From Lonepinella sp042468235 (lineage in GTDB: Bacteria; Pseudomonadota; Gammaproteobacteria; Enterobacterales; Pasteurellaceae), in contig NZ_CP170386.1 of NCBI RefSeq assembly GCF_042468235.1, positions 1 to 64,000 on the forward strand: DNA of 64,000 nt. Reading direction: 5' to 3'. A program made the position numbers and the translations under genes. Numbering within the stretch: position 1 is the first letter of the stretch; every line of letters starts with the position of its first letter. Shown one piece after another: positions 57,242-64,000 of this stretch. The notes under the pieces are model-generated. The model was not told the origin of the DNA. It did no database searches and saw only the letters and a program-made list of their open reading frames with translations.

Positions 57242-57288
57242 CTTCTATATATAGTGTTTTTATTTTTAATAAACACAATATATGGGGT
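57242..57288 (+). promoter_or_regulatory. Tandem NrdR boxes upstream of nrdD
   Basis: Two 16-bp sites fit the NrdR consensus ACACWATATATWGTGT: CTTCTATATATAGTGT (57242-57257, 13 of 16) and ACACAATATATGGGGT (57273-57288, 14 of 16). Their starts are 31 bp apart, three helical turns, as at known NrdR promoters. The second overlaps the ribosome-binding region. NrdR would repress the operon when dATP is abundant. Confidence 0.75.
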
Positions 57289-57292
57289 TGTT

Positions 57293-59419
57293 ATGGTTTC
57301 TTTTTCTGTTACGAAGCGAGATGGTTCACTTGCTAGTTTTGAAATTCAACGGATTATTAATGCCATCAAAAAAGCATCTAAAGCCGTCAATATTCACGAT
57401 GAGCGTTATTATCACAAAATTGGGCAGCAAGTTTGTGATGAAATTTTTTCGACTTATCAAACAGAAATAGACATCAGCCATATTCAAAATATCGTAGAAA
57501 ATAAATTAATGGCGAGTGAATATCCACAGGTAGCGAGAGCTTATATTGAATATCGCCACGATCGAGATTCTGCTCGTGAAAAACATAGCGCTTTAACTCG
57601 AGAAATTGAAGGGCTGATTGAGCAAACAAATATGGCGGTCTTAAATGAAAATGCCAATAAAGATGCCAAAGTTATCCCAACACAGCGAGACTTATTAGCC
57701 GGTATTGTCGCTAAACATTATGCTAAACAATATTTGTTACCAAAAGATGTAGTTGATGCTCACGAGAAAGGTGAAATTCATTACCATGATTTAGACTATT
57801 CCCCGTTTTTTCCCATGTTTAACTGTATGTTAGTTGATCTTAATGGCATGCTGACTCAAGGTTTTAAAATGGGTAATGCAGAAATTGAACCACCTAGATC
57901 CATTGGTACGGCAACGGCAGTAACCGCACAAATTATTGCTCAAGTAGCTAGCCATATTTATGGTGGGACAACCATTAATCGAATTGATGAAGTGTTAGCA
58001 CCTTATGTACAAATCAGTTATGAGAAATTACTCAAAATTGCCGAACAGTGGCAAATTCCTGATCCACAAGGTTATGCCAATACGCTTATTGAAAAAGAAT
58101 GTTTTGATGCGTTTCAATCTTTAGAATATCAAGTGAATACGTTACATACTGCAAATGGTCAAACCCCCTTTGTGACTTTCGGTTTTGGTTTAGGCACAAG
58201 CTGGCAATCTCGTTTAATCCAAAAATCTATTTTGCAAAATCGTATTCGTGGTTTGGGTAAGAATCATAAAACGCCTGTTTTTCCTAAATTAGTTTTCACG
58301 ATCAAAAAAGGTGTGAATCATTCCATTCAGGATCCTAATTATGATATTAAACAATTAGCTTTAGAATGTGCTTCTAAGCGGATGTACCCGGATATTTTAA
58401 ATTATGAGCAAGTGGTAAACGTCACAGGATCATTTAAAGCGCCAATGGGCTGTCGTAGTTTTTTAGGTAAATATCTAGAGCATGGACAAGAAATTCATGA
58501 TGGACGTAATAATCTTGGCGTGGTGAGTTTAAATTTACCGCGTATTGCTTTAGAAGCGCGAGGTTCTGAATCGCGTTTTTATCAAATTTTAGATCAACGC
58601 TTAGCGGTTGCTAAAAAAGCCCTATTAACTCGTATTGCACGACTTGAGCAAACCAAAGCTCGAGTCGCGCCAATTTTATATATGGAAGGGGCTTGTGGCG
58701 TACGATTAAAAGCAGATGATGGTGTGGCGGAGATTTTCAAAAATGGCAGAGCGTCTATTTCTCTTGGTTATATCGGTATTTATGAGACAGTGAATGCGTT
58801 ATATCAAGCTGGACATATTTATGATAGCGAAATTTTACGAGAAAAAGGCATCAATATTGTGCAACATTTAAGCCATGCGGTGAAATGTTGGAGTGCTGAA
58901 ACGGGTTACGCTTTTAGCCTTTATTCCACACCGAGTGAAAACCTTTGTGATCGTTTTTGCCGTTTGGATACCAAACAATTTGGAATTATTGAGGGGGTGA
59001 CGGATAAAGGTTATTACACCAATAGTTATCATCTCGATGTAGAGAAGAAAGTCAATCCATACGATAAGCTGGATTTTGAGATGCCATATCCACCGTTAGC
59101 CAGTGGTGGTTTTATTTGTTATGGGGAATATCCAAATATTCAGCATAATCTCAAAGCGTTGGAAGATGTGTGGGATTATAGTTATGACCGAGTGCCTTAT
59201 TATGGTACAAACACACCGATTGACGAATGCTATCTTTGTGGTTTTACTGGTGAATTTGAGTGTACAAGTAAGGGTTTTACCTGTCCTAAATGTGGCAACC
59301 ATGATAGTAATACGGTATCAGTCACTCGTCGTGTGTGCGGTTACTTAGGTAGCCCGGATGCTCGACCGTTTAATCCCGGTAAACAAGAAGAAGTGAAACG
59401 TCGGGTGAAACATTTATAA
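57293..59419 (+). CDS. nrdD: Anaerobic ribonucleoside-triphosphate reductase
   Basis: NrdD reduces ribonucleoside triphosphates to deoxy forms without oxygen, using a glycyl radical and formate. The ATG at 57293 (708 residues, MVSFSVTKRDGSLASFE) is preferred; an in-frame ATG at 57227 would translate through the NrdR boxes. Features are the N-terminal ATP-cone (about 1-95), the PFL-like barrel, the zinc site CYLCGFTG ... CPKCGN near 644 and 665, and the glycyl-radical loop RRVCGYLGSPDARPFN near 679-694. Length is close to E. coli (712). Confidence 0.96.
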   Translation: MVSFSVTKRDGSLASFEIQRIINAIKKASKAVNIHDERYYHKIGQQVCDEIFSTYQTEIDISHIQNIVENKLMASEYPQVARAYIEYRHDRDSAREKHSALTREIEGLIEQTNMAVLNENANKDAKVIPTQRDLLAGIVAKHYAKQYLLPKDVVDAHEKGEIHYHDLDYSPFFPMFNCMLVDLNGMLTQGFKMGNAEIEPPRSIGTATAVTAQIIAQVASHIYGGTTINRIDEVLAPYVQISYEKLLKIAEQWQIPDPQGYANTLIEKECFDAFQSLEYQVNTLHTANGQTPFVTFGFGLGTSWQSRLIQKSILQNRIRGLGKNHKTPVFPKLVFTIKKGVNHSIQDPNYDIKQLALECASKRMYPDILNYEQVVNVTGSFKAPMGCRSFLGKYLEHGQEIHDGRNNLGVVSLNLPRIALEARGSESRFYQILDQRLAVAKKALLTRIARLEQTKARVAPILYMEGACGVRLKADDGVAEIFKNGRASISLGYIGIYETVNALYQAGHIYDSEILREKGINIVQHLSHAVKCWSAETGYAFSLYSTPSENLCDRFCRLDTKQFGIIEGVTDKGYYTNSYHLDVEKKVNPYDKLDFEMPYPPLASGGFICYGEYPNIQHNLKALEDVWDYSYDRVPYYGTNTPIDECYLCGFTGEFECTSKGFTCPKCGNHDSNTVSVTRRVCGYLGSPDARPFNPGKQEEVKRRVKHL

Positions 59420-59422
59420 TCT

Positions 59423-59468
59423 AAAGTGCGGTATTTTTGATAAAGGTTTTCAAAAATCACCGCACTTT
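59423..59468 (+). terminator. Long USS hairpin between nrdD and nrdG
   Basis: AAAGTGCGGT-ATTTTTGA and TCAAAAAT-C-ACCGCACTTT pair into an 18-bp stem with one bulge, followed by pyrimidine-rich CTCTCTTT. It may attenuate transcription between the genes. Confidence 0.7.
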
Positions 59469-59484
59469 CTCTCTTTCTAATAAA

Positions 59485-59961
59485 ATGAATTATTTACAAT
59501 ATTATCCTGTGGATATCATCAATGGTGAAGGCACACGCTGTACGCTCTTCGTAAGTGGTTGCGAGCATGCTTGTAAAGGGTGTTATAATCAAAAAAGTTG
59601 GTCATTTAGTGCGGGTTTGCCTTTTGATAATTCCATGGAACAACAAATTATTCGAGATTTACAAGATACGCGTATTAAGCGTCAAGGTTTAACCCTTTCT
59701 GGCGGCGATCCCTTACATCCACGTAATGTGGAATGTTTATTACCATTTGTTAAACGAGTAAAACAACAATGTCCAGACAAAGATATTTGGCTATGGACAG
59801 GCTATACACTGGCAGAATTAAATGAGCAACAACGTAAGATGCTACCTTATATTGATGTGCTAATTGATGGTAAATTTATTCAAGAGCAAGCTGATCCAAG
59901 TCTAGTCTGGCGTGGTTCGGCTAATCAGGTAATATACCGGTTAAAGGAAAGTGATTTTTGA
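59485..59961 (+). CDS. nrdG: Anaerobic ribonucleotide reductase activating protein
   Basis: NrdG is a radical-SAM enzyme that installs the glycyl radical on NrdD. The ATG at 59485 gives 158 residues starting MNYLQYYPVDIINGEGTRCT, the family start; an upstream in-frame start would run through the hairpin. The [4Fe-4S] motif is CEHACKGC (CxxxCxxC) near 26-33, and the SAM motif LTLSGGDPL follows near 71-79. It is separated from nrdD by 65 bp that hold a strong hairpin. Confidence 0.96.
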   Translation: MNYLQYYPVDIINGEGTRCTLFVSGCEHACKGCYNQKSWSFSAGLPFDNSMEQQIIRDLQDTRIKRQGLTLSGGDPLHPRNVECLLPFVKRVKQQCPDKDIWLWTGYTLAELNEQQRKMLPYIDVLIDGKFIQEQADPSLVWRGSANQVIYRLKESDF

Positions 59962-60001
59962 AAATGAAAGTATGGCAAATTTGATCTAATTAGATGCCAA
60001 A

Positions 60002-60048
60002 AATCTACACCTTAATTAGTTATTAGTCTAACTTTTGGGGTGTAGATT
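60002..60048 (-). terminator. Terminator-like inverted repeat between nrdG and serA
   Basis: AATCTACACC (60002-60011) and GGTGTAGATT (60039-60048) form a perfect 10-bp stem with a 27-base loop. On the minus strand the stem is followed by TTT, suiting serA. The long loop makes it weaker than others in the window. Confidence 0.5.
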
Positions 60049-60073
60049 AAGTGCGGTTAGTTTTTACAAACTT

Positions 60074-61306
60074 TTAGAACAATACTCTCGCTCTAATCGT
60101 CCCCTCAATGGCTTTGAGTTTGGTTAATAAACCATCAGTATTCTCCGTTTCTACATCAATCACTACATAACCGATTTGCGGATCGGTTTGTAGGTATTGT
60201 GCAGCGATATTAATATTGCTTTCCACAAAAATTTGGTTAATTTTATTTAATATACCCGGTTTATTGTGATGAATATGTAATAAACGTTTTGTACCAATAT
60301 GTTCTGGTAAAGAAACTTCTGGGAAATTGACCGAAGAAAGAGTTGATCCGTTATCGGAATATTTAACAAATTTATTTGCCACTTCGGTACCGATATTTTC
60401 TTGTGCTTCTGTAGTTGAACCACCGATATGTGGGGTTAAAATTACATTATCAAATTGACGTAACGGTGATTCAAACACTTCGTCCGCAGATGCGGGTTCC
60501 ACGGGGAATACATCAATGGCAGCACCACGGATTTTTTTCTGTGCTAAGGCTTCAGCCAAAGCGTCAATATCCACCACAGTTCCACGAGCCGCATTAATGA
60601 AAATACAATCCTGTTTTAATTGAGCAATACGTTTTGCATTCATTAGGTTTTTGGTGGATGGCAATTCAGGTACGTGCAATGACACAATATCACTGGTGCT
60701 TAATAATTCTTCTAGTGATGAAATTTGTTGTGCATTTCCTAACGGCAATTTGGTTTCCACATCATAGAAAAATACATTCATTCCCAAGGATTCTGCAATA
60801 ATACTTAATTGCGAACCAATATGACCATAACCCACAATGCCCAAACGTTTGCCTCGTACTTCTCGAGAACCCACCGCACTTTTATTCCATTCGCCACGGT
60901 GAACCTGTGCGTTGGCTGTTGGAATATTACGCATCAATAATAAAATTTCCCCTAGCACTAATTCCGCTACTGAACGAGTATTTGAGAATGGTGCGTTAAA
61001 CACTGGAATCCCACGCACTTTCGCGGCATTTAAATCTACTTGGTTAGTGCCAATACAGAAACAGCCGATAGCAATCAATTTTTTTGCTTCGGCAATCACA
61101 TCAGCGGTTAAATGCGTTCTGGAACGTAAGCCAACAAAATGGGCATCTTTAATGGCTACTTTCAATTCATCTGGCTCAAGGGCTTTTTTATGATATTCAA
61201 TGTTGGTATAGCCTGCTGCTTGCAAAATATCTACCGCATTTTGATGCACACCCTCCAACAGCAAGAATTTAATTTTTGATTTGTCTAAAGACACTTTGCT
61301 TGTCAT
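60074..61306 (-). CDS. serA: D-3-phosphoglycerate dehydrogenase
   Basis: SerA starts serine synthesis by oxidising 3-phosphoglycerate. In 410 residues the substrate-binding and NAD-binding domains include GIVGYGHIGSQLSIIAESLGM near 156-176, and the catalytic His in NVILTPHIGGST near 287-298. A C-terminal ACT domain (about 338-410), KRLLHIHHNKPGILNKIN, mediates serine feedback in homologues. Length equals E. coli SerA. The rpiA gene lies upstream on the same strand, 59 bp away. Confidence 0.97.
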   Translation of the reverse strand: MTSKVSLDKSKIKFLLLEGVHQNAVDILQAAGYTNIEYHKKALEPDELKVAIKDAHFVGLRSRTHLTADVIAEAKKLIAIGCFCIGTNQVDLNAAKVRGIPVFNAPFSNTRSVAELVLGEILLLMRNIPTANAQVHRGEWNKSAVGSREVRGKRLGIVGYGHIGSQLSIIAESLGMNVFFYDVETKLPLGNAQQISSLEELLSTSDIVSLHVPELPSTKNLMNAKRIAQLKQDCIFINAARGTVVDIDALAEALAQKKIRGAAIDVFPVEPASADEVFESPLRQFDNVILTPHIGGSTTEAQENIGTEVANKFVKYSDNGSTLSSVNFPEVSLPEHIGTKRLLHIHHNKPGILNKINQIFVESNINIAAQYLQTDPQIGYVVIDVETENTDGLLTKLKAIEGTIRARVLF

Positions 61307-61365
61307 ATTTAGGTTCCTTTAGTTATGTTGTGTTTTTAAATAAATGAAAGAAAAAGTGCGGTGCT

Positions 61366-62025
61366 TTATTTAATAATTTTTGCACCATCTGGCGTGCCAA
61401 TAATCACGGTATTTGCCGCATTTAAAGCAAAAATCCCGTTAGTCACTACACCCGCCACATTGTTTAATGTTTTCTCCATTTCTACTGGATTTAGAATTTT
61501 GAAATTATGTACATCTAAAATGACATTGCCATTATCTGTAATCACATTTTCACGCCATTCTGGAGAGCCACCTAAAGCGACCAATTTACGTGCCACTTGA
61601 GAACGTGCCATTGGAATCACTTCGACAGGTAAAGGAAAGGTTGAACCTAACACATCGACTTGTTTTGAACTATCTACAATACAAATAAAATTCTTCGCCA
61701 ATGATGCCACGATTTTTTCACGAGTTAACGCCGCACCACCACCTTTAATCATCATTTTTTGTGGATTAATTTCATCAGCACCGTCCACATAAATATCTAA
61801 GCTCGATACATCATTCGCACTGAAAACTTCAATGCCTTGCTTACGTAATAATTCTTCTGATGCTTTTGATGCCGCCACTGCACCTTTAATTTGGTCTGCC
61901 ATGCTGCCAAGTACATCAATAAAACAATTCACCGTGGAACCACTACCAACTCCCACGATCATATCAGGTTTAACAAATTGTAAGGCGGCTTTAGCTGCCT
62001 GTTTTTTCATTTCGAGTTGATCCAT
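61366..62025 (-). CDS. rpiA: Ribose-5-phosphate isomerase A
   Basis: RpiA interconverts ribose 5-phosphate and ribulose 5-phosphate. The 219-residue protein starts MDQLEMKKQAAKAALQFVKPDMIVGVGSGSTVNCFID and has the phosphate loop GSGST near 27-31, DGADEI near 81-86 and KGGGAALTREK near 94-104, which holds the active-site residues. It is upstream of serA, in the same order as E. coli. Confidence 0.97.
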   Translation of the reverse strand: MDQLEMKKQAAKAALQFVKPDMIVGVGSGSTVNCFIDVLGSMADQIKGAVAASKASEELLRKQGIEVFSANDVSSLDIYVDGADEINPQKMMIKGGGAALTREKIVASLAKNFICIVDSSKQVDVLGSTFPLPVEVIPMARSQVARKLVALGGSPEWRENVITDNGNVILDVHNFKILNPVEMEKTLNNVAGVVTNGIFALNAANTVIIGTPDGAKIIK

Positions 62026-62138
62026 TTTTAATCCTTAGTCTTTTGTAAAACGATTGCTACACTTTAATACTAAAAAGCGAGATAGACAAGCTAATCATAC
62101 AGGAAATTATTGCATAGCCAGTGATAAAACCATTCATA

Positions 62139-63293
62139 TTAATCAGGCAAAAATAATTCCAATAATTCATTTAAAAACAACTTGCCATGTTGGGTGATTT
62201 GCCAATGTTCGTGCGTTTCTTGTACATAACCTTGTTTAATTGCAAAATCTATCTGTTTTTGCACCGCACTTTGTGGTAGCCCTGTAAATTGTTCAAATTC
62301 TATTTTAGGCACCGCCTCCAACAAGCGAAAACGATTCATAAAAAATTCAAAACTGCGGTCAATTTCGGGAACGTTTTTTTGTTCATATAAATATTCACCA
62401 CGCATATAACCTTTGGGGTGTTTGGTTTTACTGTAACGCAAGATTTCACCTGTGGTAAAACTCATTTTGCCATGGGAGCCACAACCAATCGCCAAATAAT
62501 CGCCAAAACGCCAGTAATTTAAATTATGCTGACACTGGAAATCAGGTTTTGCATAGGCAGACGTTTCATATTGTTGATAACCTGCTTCGGTTAATAATTG
62601 ATGCCCCTGTTCAAAAATATCCCAAAGTTCATCGTCATCTGGCAAACGTGGTGGGCGATAAGCGAACATAGTATTGGGTTCAATGGTGAGCTGATACCAA
62701 GATAAATGCGGTGGATTTAAGACAATAGCTTGGCGTAAATCATCTAATGCTTGTAGCAACGTCTGATTCGGCAAGCCGTGCATTAAATCTAAATTAAAAC
62801 TTTTTAACCCAGAATCTTTGGCAAATTGCACCGCGGTTTTGGCTTCGTCTGCATTGTGAATACGTCCTAACGCTTGTAATTTTTCATCGTTAAAACTTTG
62901 AATGCCCATTGAAATACGTGTTACGCCTGCTTTAACATAACCCTTAAAACGCTCTGCCTCGGCGGTGCCAGGGTTGGCTTCTAAGGTAATTTCAATATTC
63001 GGTGAAAAGGGGATTTGTTGCTCAATCCCCTGTAATAATTGATGAATACTTTCCGCACAAAATAGGCTCGGTGTGCCACCACCAATAAAAATGGAATGTA
63101 AACAACGATCCTGTACGCTGTCTTTCAAACGTTCAAGATCTTGTTGTAAATCGGTTAACAGATGTTGTACATATTCCCTTTCTGGAATTTCGCCCTTTTG
63201 TGCATGGGAATTAAAATCACAATAAGGGCATTTTTGGACACACCAAGGAATATGCACGTATAAACTTAATGGCGGTAAGGTCAGTTGAGCCAT
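62139..63293 (-). CDS. hemW: Radical SAM haem chaperone HemW
   Basis: HemW is a HemN-like radical-SAM protein that binds haem and delivers it to targets; it is not a coproporphyrinogen oxidase. The 384-residue protein has the cluster motif CVQKCPYCDF (CxxxCxxC) near 18-27, the SAM motif GGGTPSLF near 71-78 and the C-terminal HemN domain from about 300. It is translated from an ATG that overlaps the stop codon of the YbjQ-family gene by one base. Confidence 0.93.
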   Translation of the reverse strand: MAQLTLPPLSLYVHIPWCVQKCPYCDFNSHAQKGEIPEREYVQHLLTDLQQDLERLKDSVQDRCLHSIFIGGGTPSLFCAESIHQLLQGIEQQIPFSPNIEITLEANPGTAEAERFKGYVKAGVTRISMGIQSFNDEKLQALGRIHNADEAKTAVQFAKDSGLKSFNLDLMHGLPNQTLLQALDDLRQAIVLNPPHLSWYQLTIEPNTMFAYRPPRLPDDDELWDIFEQGHQLLTEAGYQQYETSAYAKPDFQCQHNLNYWRFGDYLAIGCGSHGKMSFTTGEILRYSKTKHPKGYMRGEYLYEQKNVPEIDRSFEFFMNRFRLLEAVPKIEFEQFTGLPQSAVQKQIDFAIKQGYVQETHEHWQITQHGKLFLNELLELFLPD

Positions 63294-63616
63294 TAACGTA
63301 CAATCACCGCAGTACCGCTAGCGGTAATCATAAACATACTTTTTGAACCCGAACCGATGGACGTATAGTTTACTTCGACACCGACCACGGCATTAGCCCC
63401 TAAACGTTGGGCATTTTCGATCATTTCATTTAATGCCTCTTGGCGTGAACTGGTTAATTTACGTTCATAAGAGCCTGAACGTCCGCCAAAAATATCCGTT
63501 AATCCCGCAAAGAAATCACGAATAAAATTGGCTCCAGCCACCACTTCGCCAAATACTAATTCTTTATATTCAACGATTTGCTTGCCCTCAATACAATTTG
63601 TTGTGGTCACTAACAT
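63293..63616 (-). CDS. YbjQ/UPF0145-family protein
   Basis: This 107-residue protein of unknown function starts MLVTTTNCIEGKQIVEYKELVFGEVVAGANFIRD and has the family core RQEALNEMIENAQRLGANAVVGVEV near 58-82. It is annotated in some systems as a heavy-metal-binding domain, without good functional proof. It lies between rdgB and hemW and overlaps the hemW start by one base. Confidence 0.88.
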   Translation of the reverse strand: MLVTTTNCIEGKQIVEYKELVFGEVVAGANFIRDFFAGLTDIFGGRSGSYERKLTSSRQEALNEMIENAQRLGANAVVGVEVNYTSIGSGSKSMFMITASGTAVIVR

Positions 63617-63625
63617 AGTTTTTCC

Positions 63626-64000
63626 TTATTTTTGTAATTTCATTTTTAATACGGCTAAAGCCTTGGCTCGATGGGAGATTTTTTTCTTCTCAGCGGGATC
63701 TAATTCCGCAAAAGTACAATTTTTTTCTGGGCTAAAAAATAAGCTGTCATAGCCAAAACCGTTTGATCCTTTTTCTACAAAATCAATTTGCCCGCAACAT
63801 TCCCCCTCCGCAATAATGGGGCTTGGATCGGTTTCGTGTTGTAATAACACAATGCAACTGACGAATTTGGCTTGACGTTGTGCGGTGGGGACATCTGCTA
63901 ATTTTTGTAATAATTTTTTGCGATTTAATGCTTCCGCATTTTCACCCTCAGCTCCCGCATAACGGGCAGAATATAACCCAGGTTCACCATTTAATGCGGC
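63626..64000 (-). CDS. rdgB: XTP/dITP diphosphatase RdgB (C-terminal part, cut by window end)
   Basis: RdgB removes non-canonical purine triphosphates (ITP, dITP, XTP) from the nucleotide pool. The visible 124 codons run off the right edge. They include the substrate-site segment GLYSARYAG, GGFGYDSLFF-like NGFGYDSLFFSPEKN and the C-terminal SHRAKAL motif. The stop at 63626 is 9 bp upstream of the YbjQ-family start. The N-terminal part with the SGNxxK motif lies beyond the window. Confidence 0.93.
   Translation of the reverse strand, partial: AALNGEPGLYSARYAGAEGENAEALNRKKLLQKLADVPTAQRQAKFVSCIVLLQHETDPSPIIAEGECCGQIDFVEKGSNGFGYDSLFFSPEKNCTFAELDPAEKKKISHRAKALAVLKMKLQK

Noticed and set aside
57227..57292. 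In-frame upstream ATG for nrdD adding a hydrophobic 22-residue leader
   Set aside because: It would translate through the NrdR boxes, and family alignment starts at 57293. The apparent hydrophobic leader is an artefact of AT-rich regulatory DNA.

Overview
The window is a Pasteurellaceae chromosome segment of the Haemophilus/Pasteurella/Aggregatibacter ('Hin') uptake-signal group. It opens at the start codon of dnaA. The 9-mer AAGTGCGGT / ACCGCACTT, the Hin-type DNA uptake signal sequence (USS), recurs more than 30 times, often as inverted pairs that form terminators. Coding sequence is AT-rich. Gene neighbourhoods (crp-yheU-slmA-dut-coaBC-radC-rpmB-rpmG-mutM, yicC-ygfZ, serA-rpiA-rdgB) match those of that family. 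I cannot name the genus from sequence alone. The cut at dnaA is a linearisation choice: I see no DnaA-box cluster that would make an oriC here.

Layout. 1-4.4 kb: dnaA-dnaN-recF, then a solitary DNA methyltransferase. 4.5-8.7 kb (minus): SAM methyltransferase, crp, yheU, slmA, dut, coaBC. 8.8-11.4 kb (plus): radC, rpmB-rpmG, mutM, metJ. 11.5-12.9 kb (minus): pyrE, rph. 13-14.7 kb: yicC-ygfZ. 14.8-17.6 kb: two Sel1-repeat exported proteins, a frameshifted small membrane protein and a secreted alpha/beta hydrolase. 17.8-23.2 kb: pyrG, eno, a conserved hypothetical, gor, an AhpD-like protein. 23.3-24.3 kb (minus): a GT9 glycosyltransferase. 24.6-26.6 kb: rpsP-rimM-trmD-rplS. 26.8-30.4 kb: sdaC, sdaA, an esterase. 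30.5-34.1 kb (minus): acyl-CoA synthetase, transglutaminase-like protein, MerT-like and MerP-like proteins. 34.2-37.4 kb: ung, yaaA, a lipoprotein, pfkA. 37.4-39.3 kb (minus): queC-queD-queE behind a preQ1-I-like riboswitch. 39.4-42.7 kb is the most accessory-looking part: a higBA remnant, an Rpn-type PD-(D/E)XK protein and two tandem TbpB-like surface lipoproteins with duplicated Fur-box-like promoters. 43.1-50.2 kb: gapA, gmk-rpoZ-spoT-recG-murI. 50.2-51 kb: two small exported proteins. 51.2-57 kb: a full rrn operon (16S, tRNA-Glu, 23S, 5S, a second 5S, tRNA-Asp, tRNA-Trp). 57.2-60 kb: nrdD-nrdG with FNR and NrdR sites. 60-64 kb (minus): serA, rpiA, rdgB (cut by the window end), a YbjQ-family gene and hemW.

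How the genes fit together. Most are housekeeping: replication initiation, nucleotide and coenzyme metabolism, ribosome assembly, glycolysis (eno, pfkA, gapA), serine turnover (serA, sdaC, sdaA), stringent response (spoT), anaerobic dNTP synthesis (nrdDG) and queuosine precursor synthesis.

I did not find a convincing wholly new system. The items most worth a second look are: a SpoT lacking about 75 residues between its TGS domain and its cysteine-containing region; the preQ1-I-like riboswitch before queC; a perfect 17-bp hairpin plus T-tract between two 5S genes inside the rrn operon; the Fur-linked lipoprotein duplication next to a decayed toxin-antitoxin locus; the paired NrdR boxes 31 bp apart at nrdD; and USS elements built into promoter spacers and terminators.
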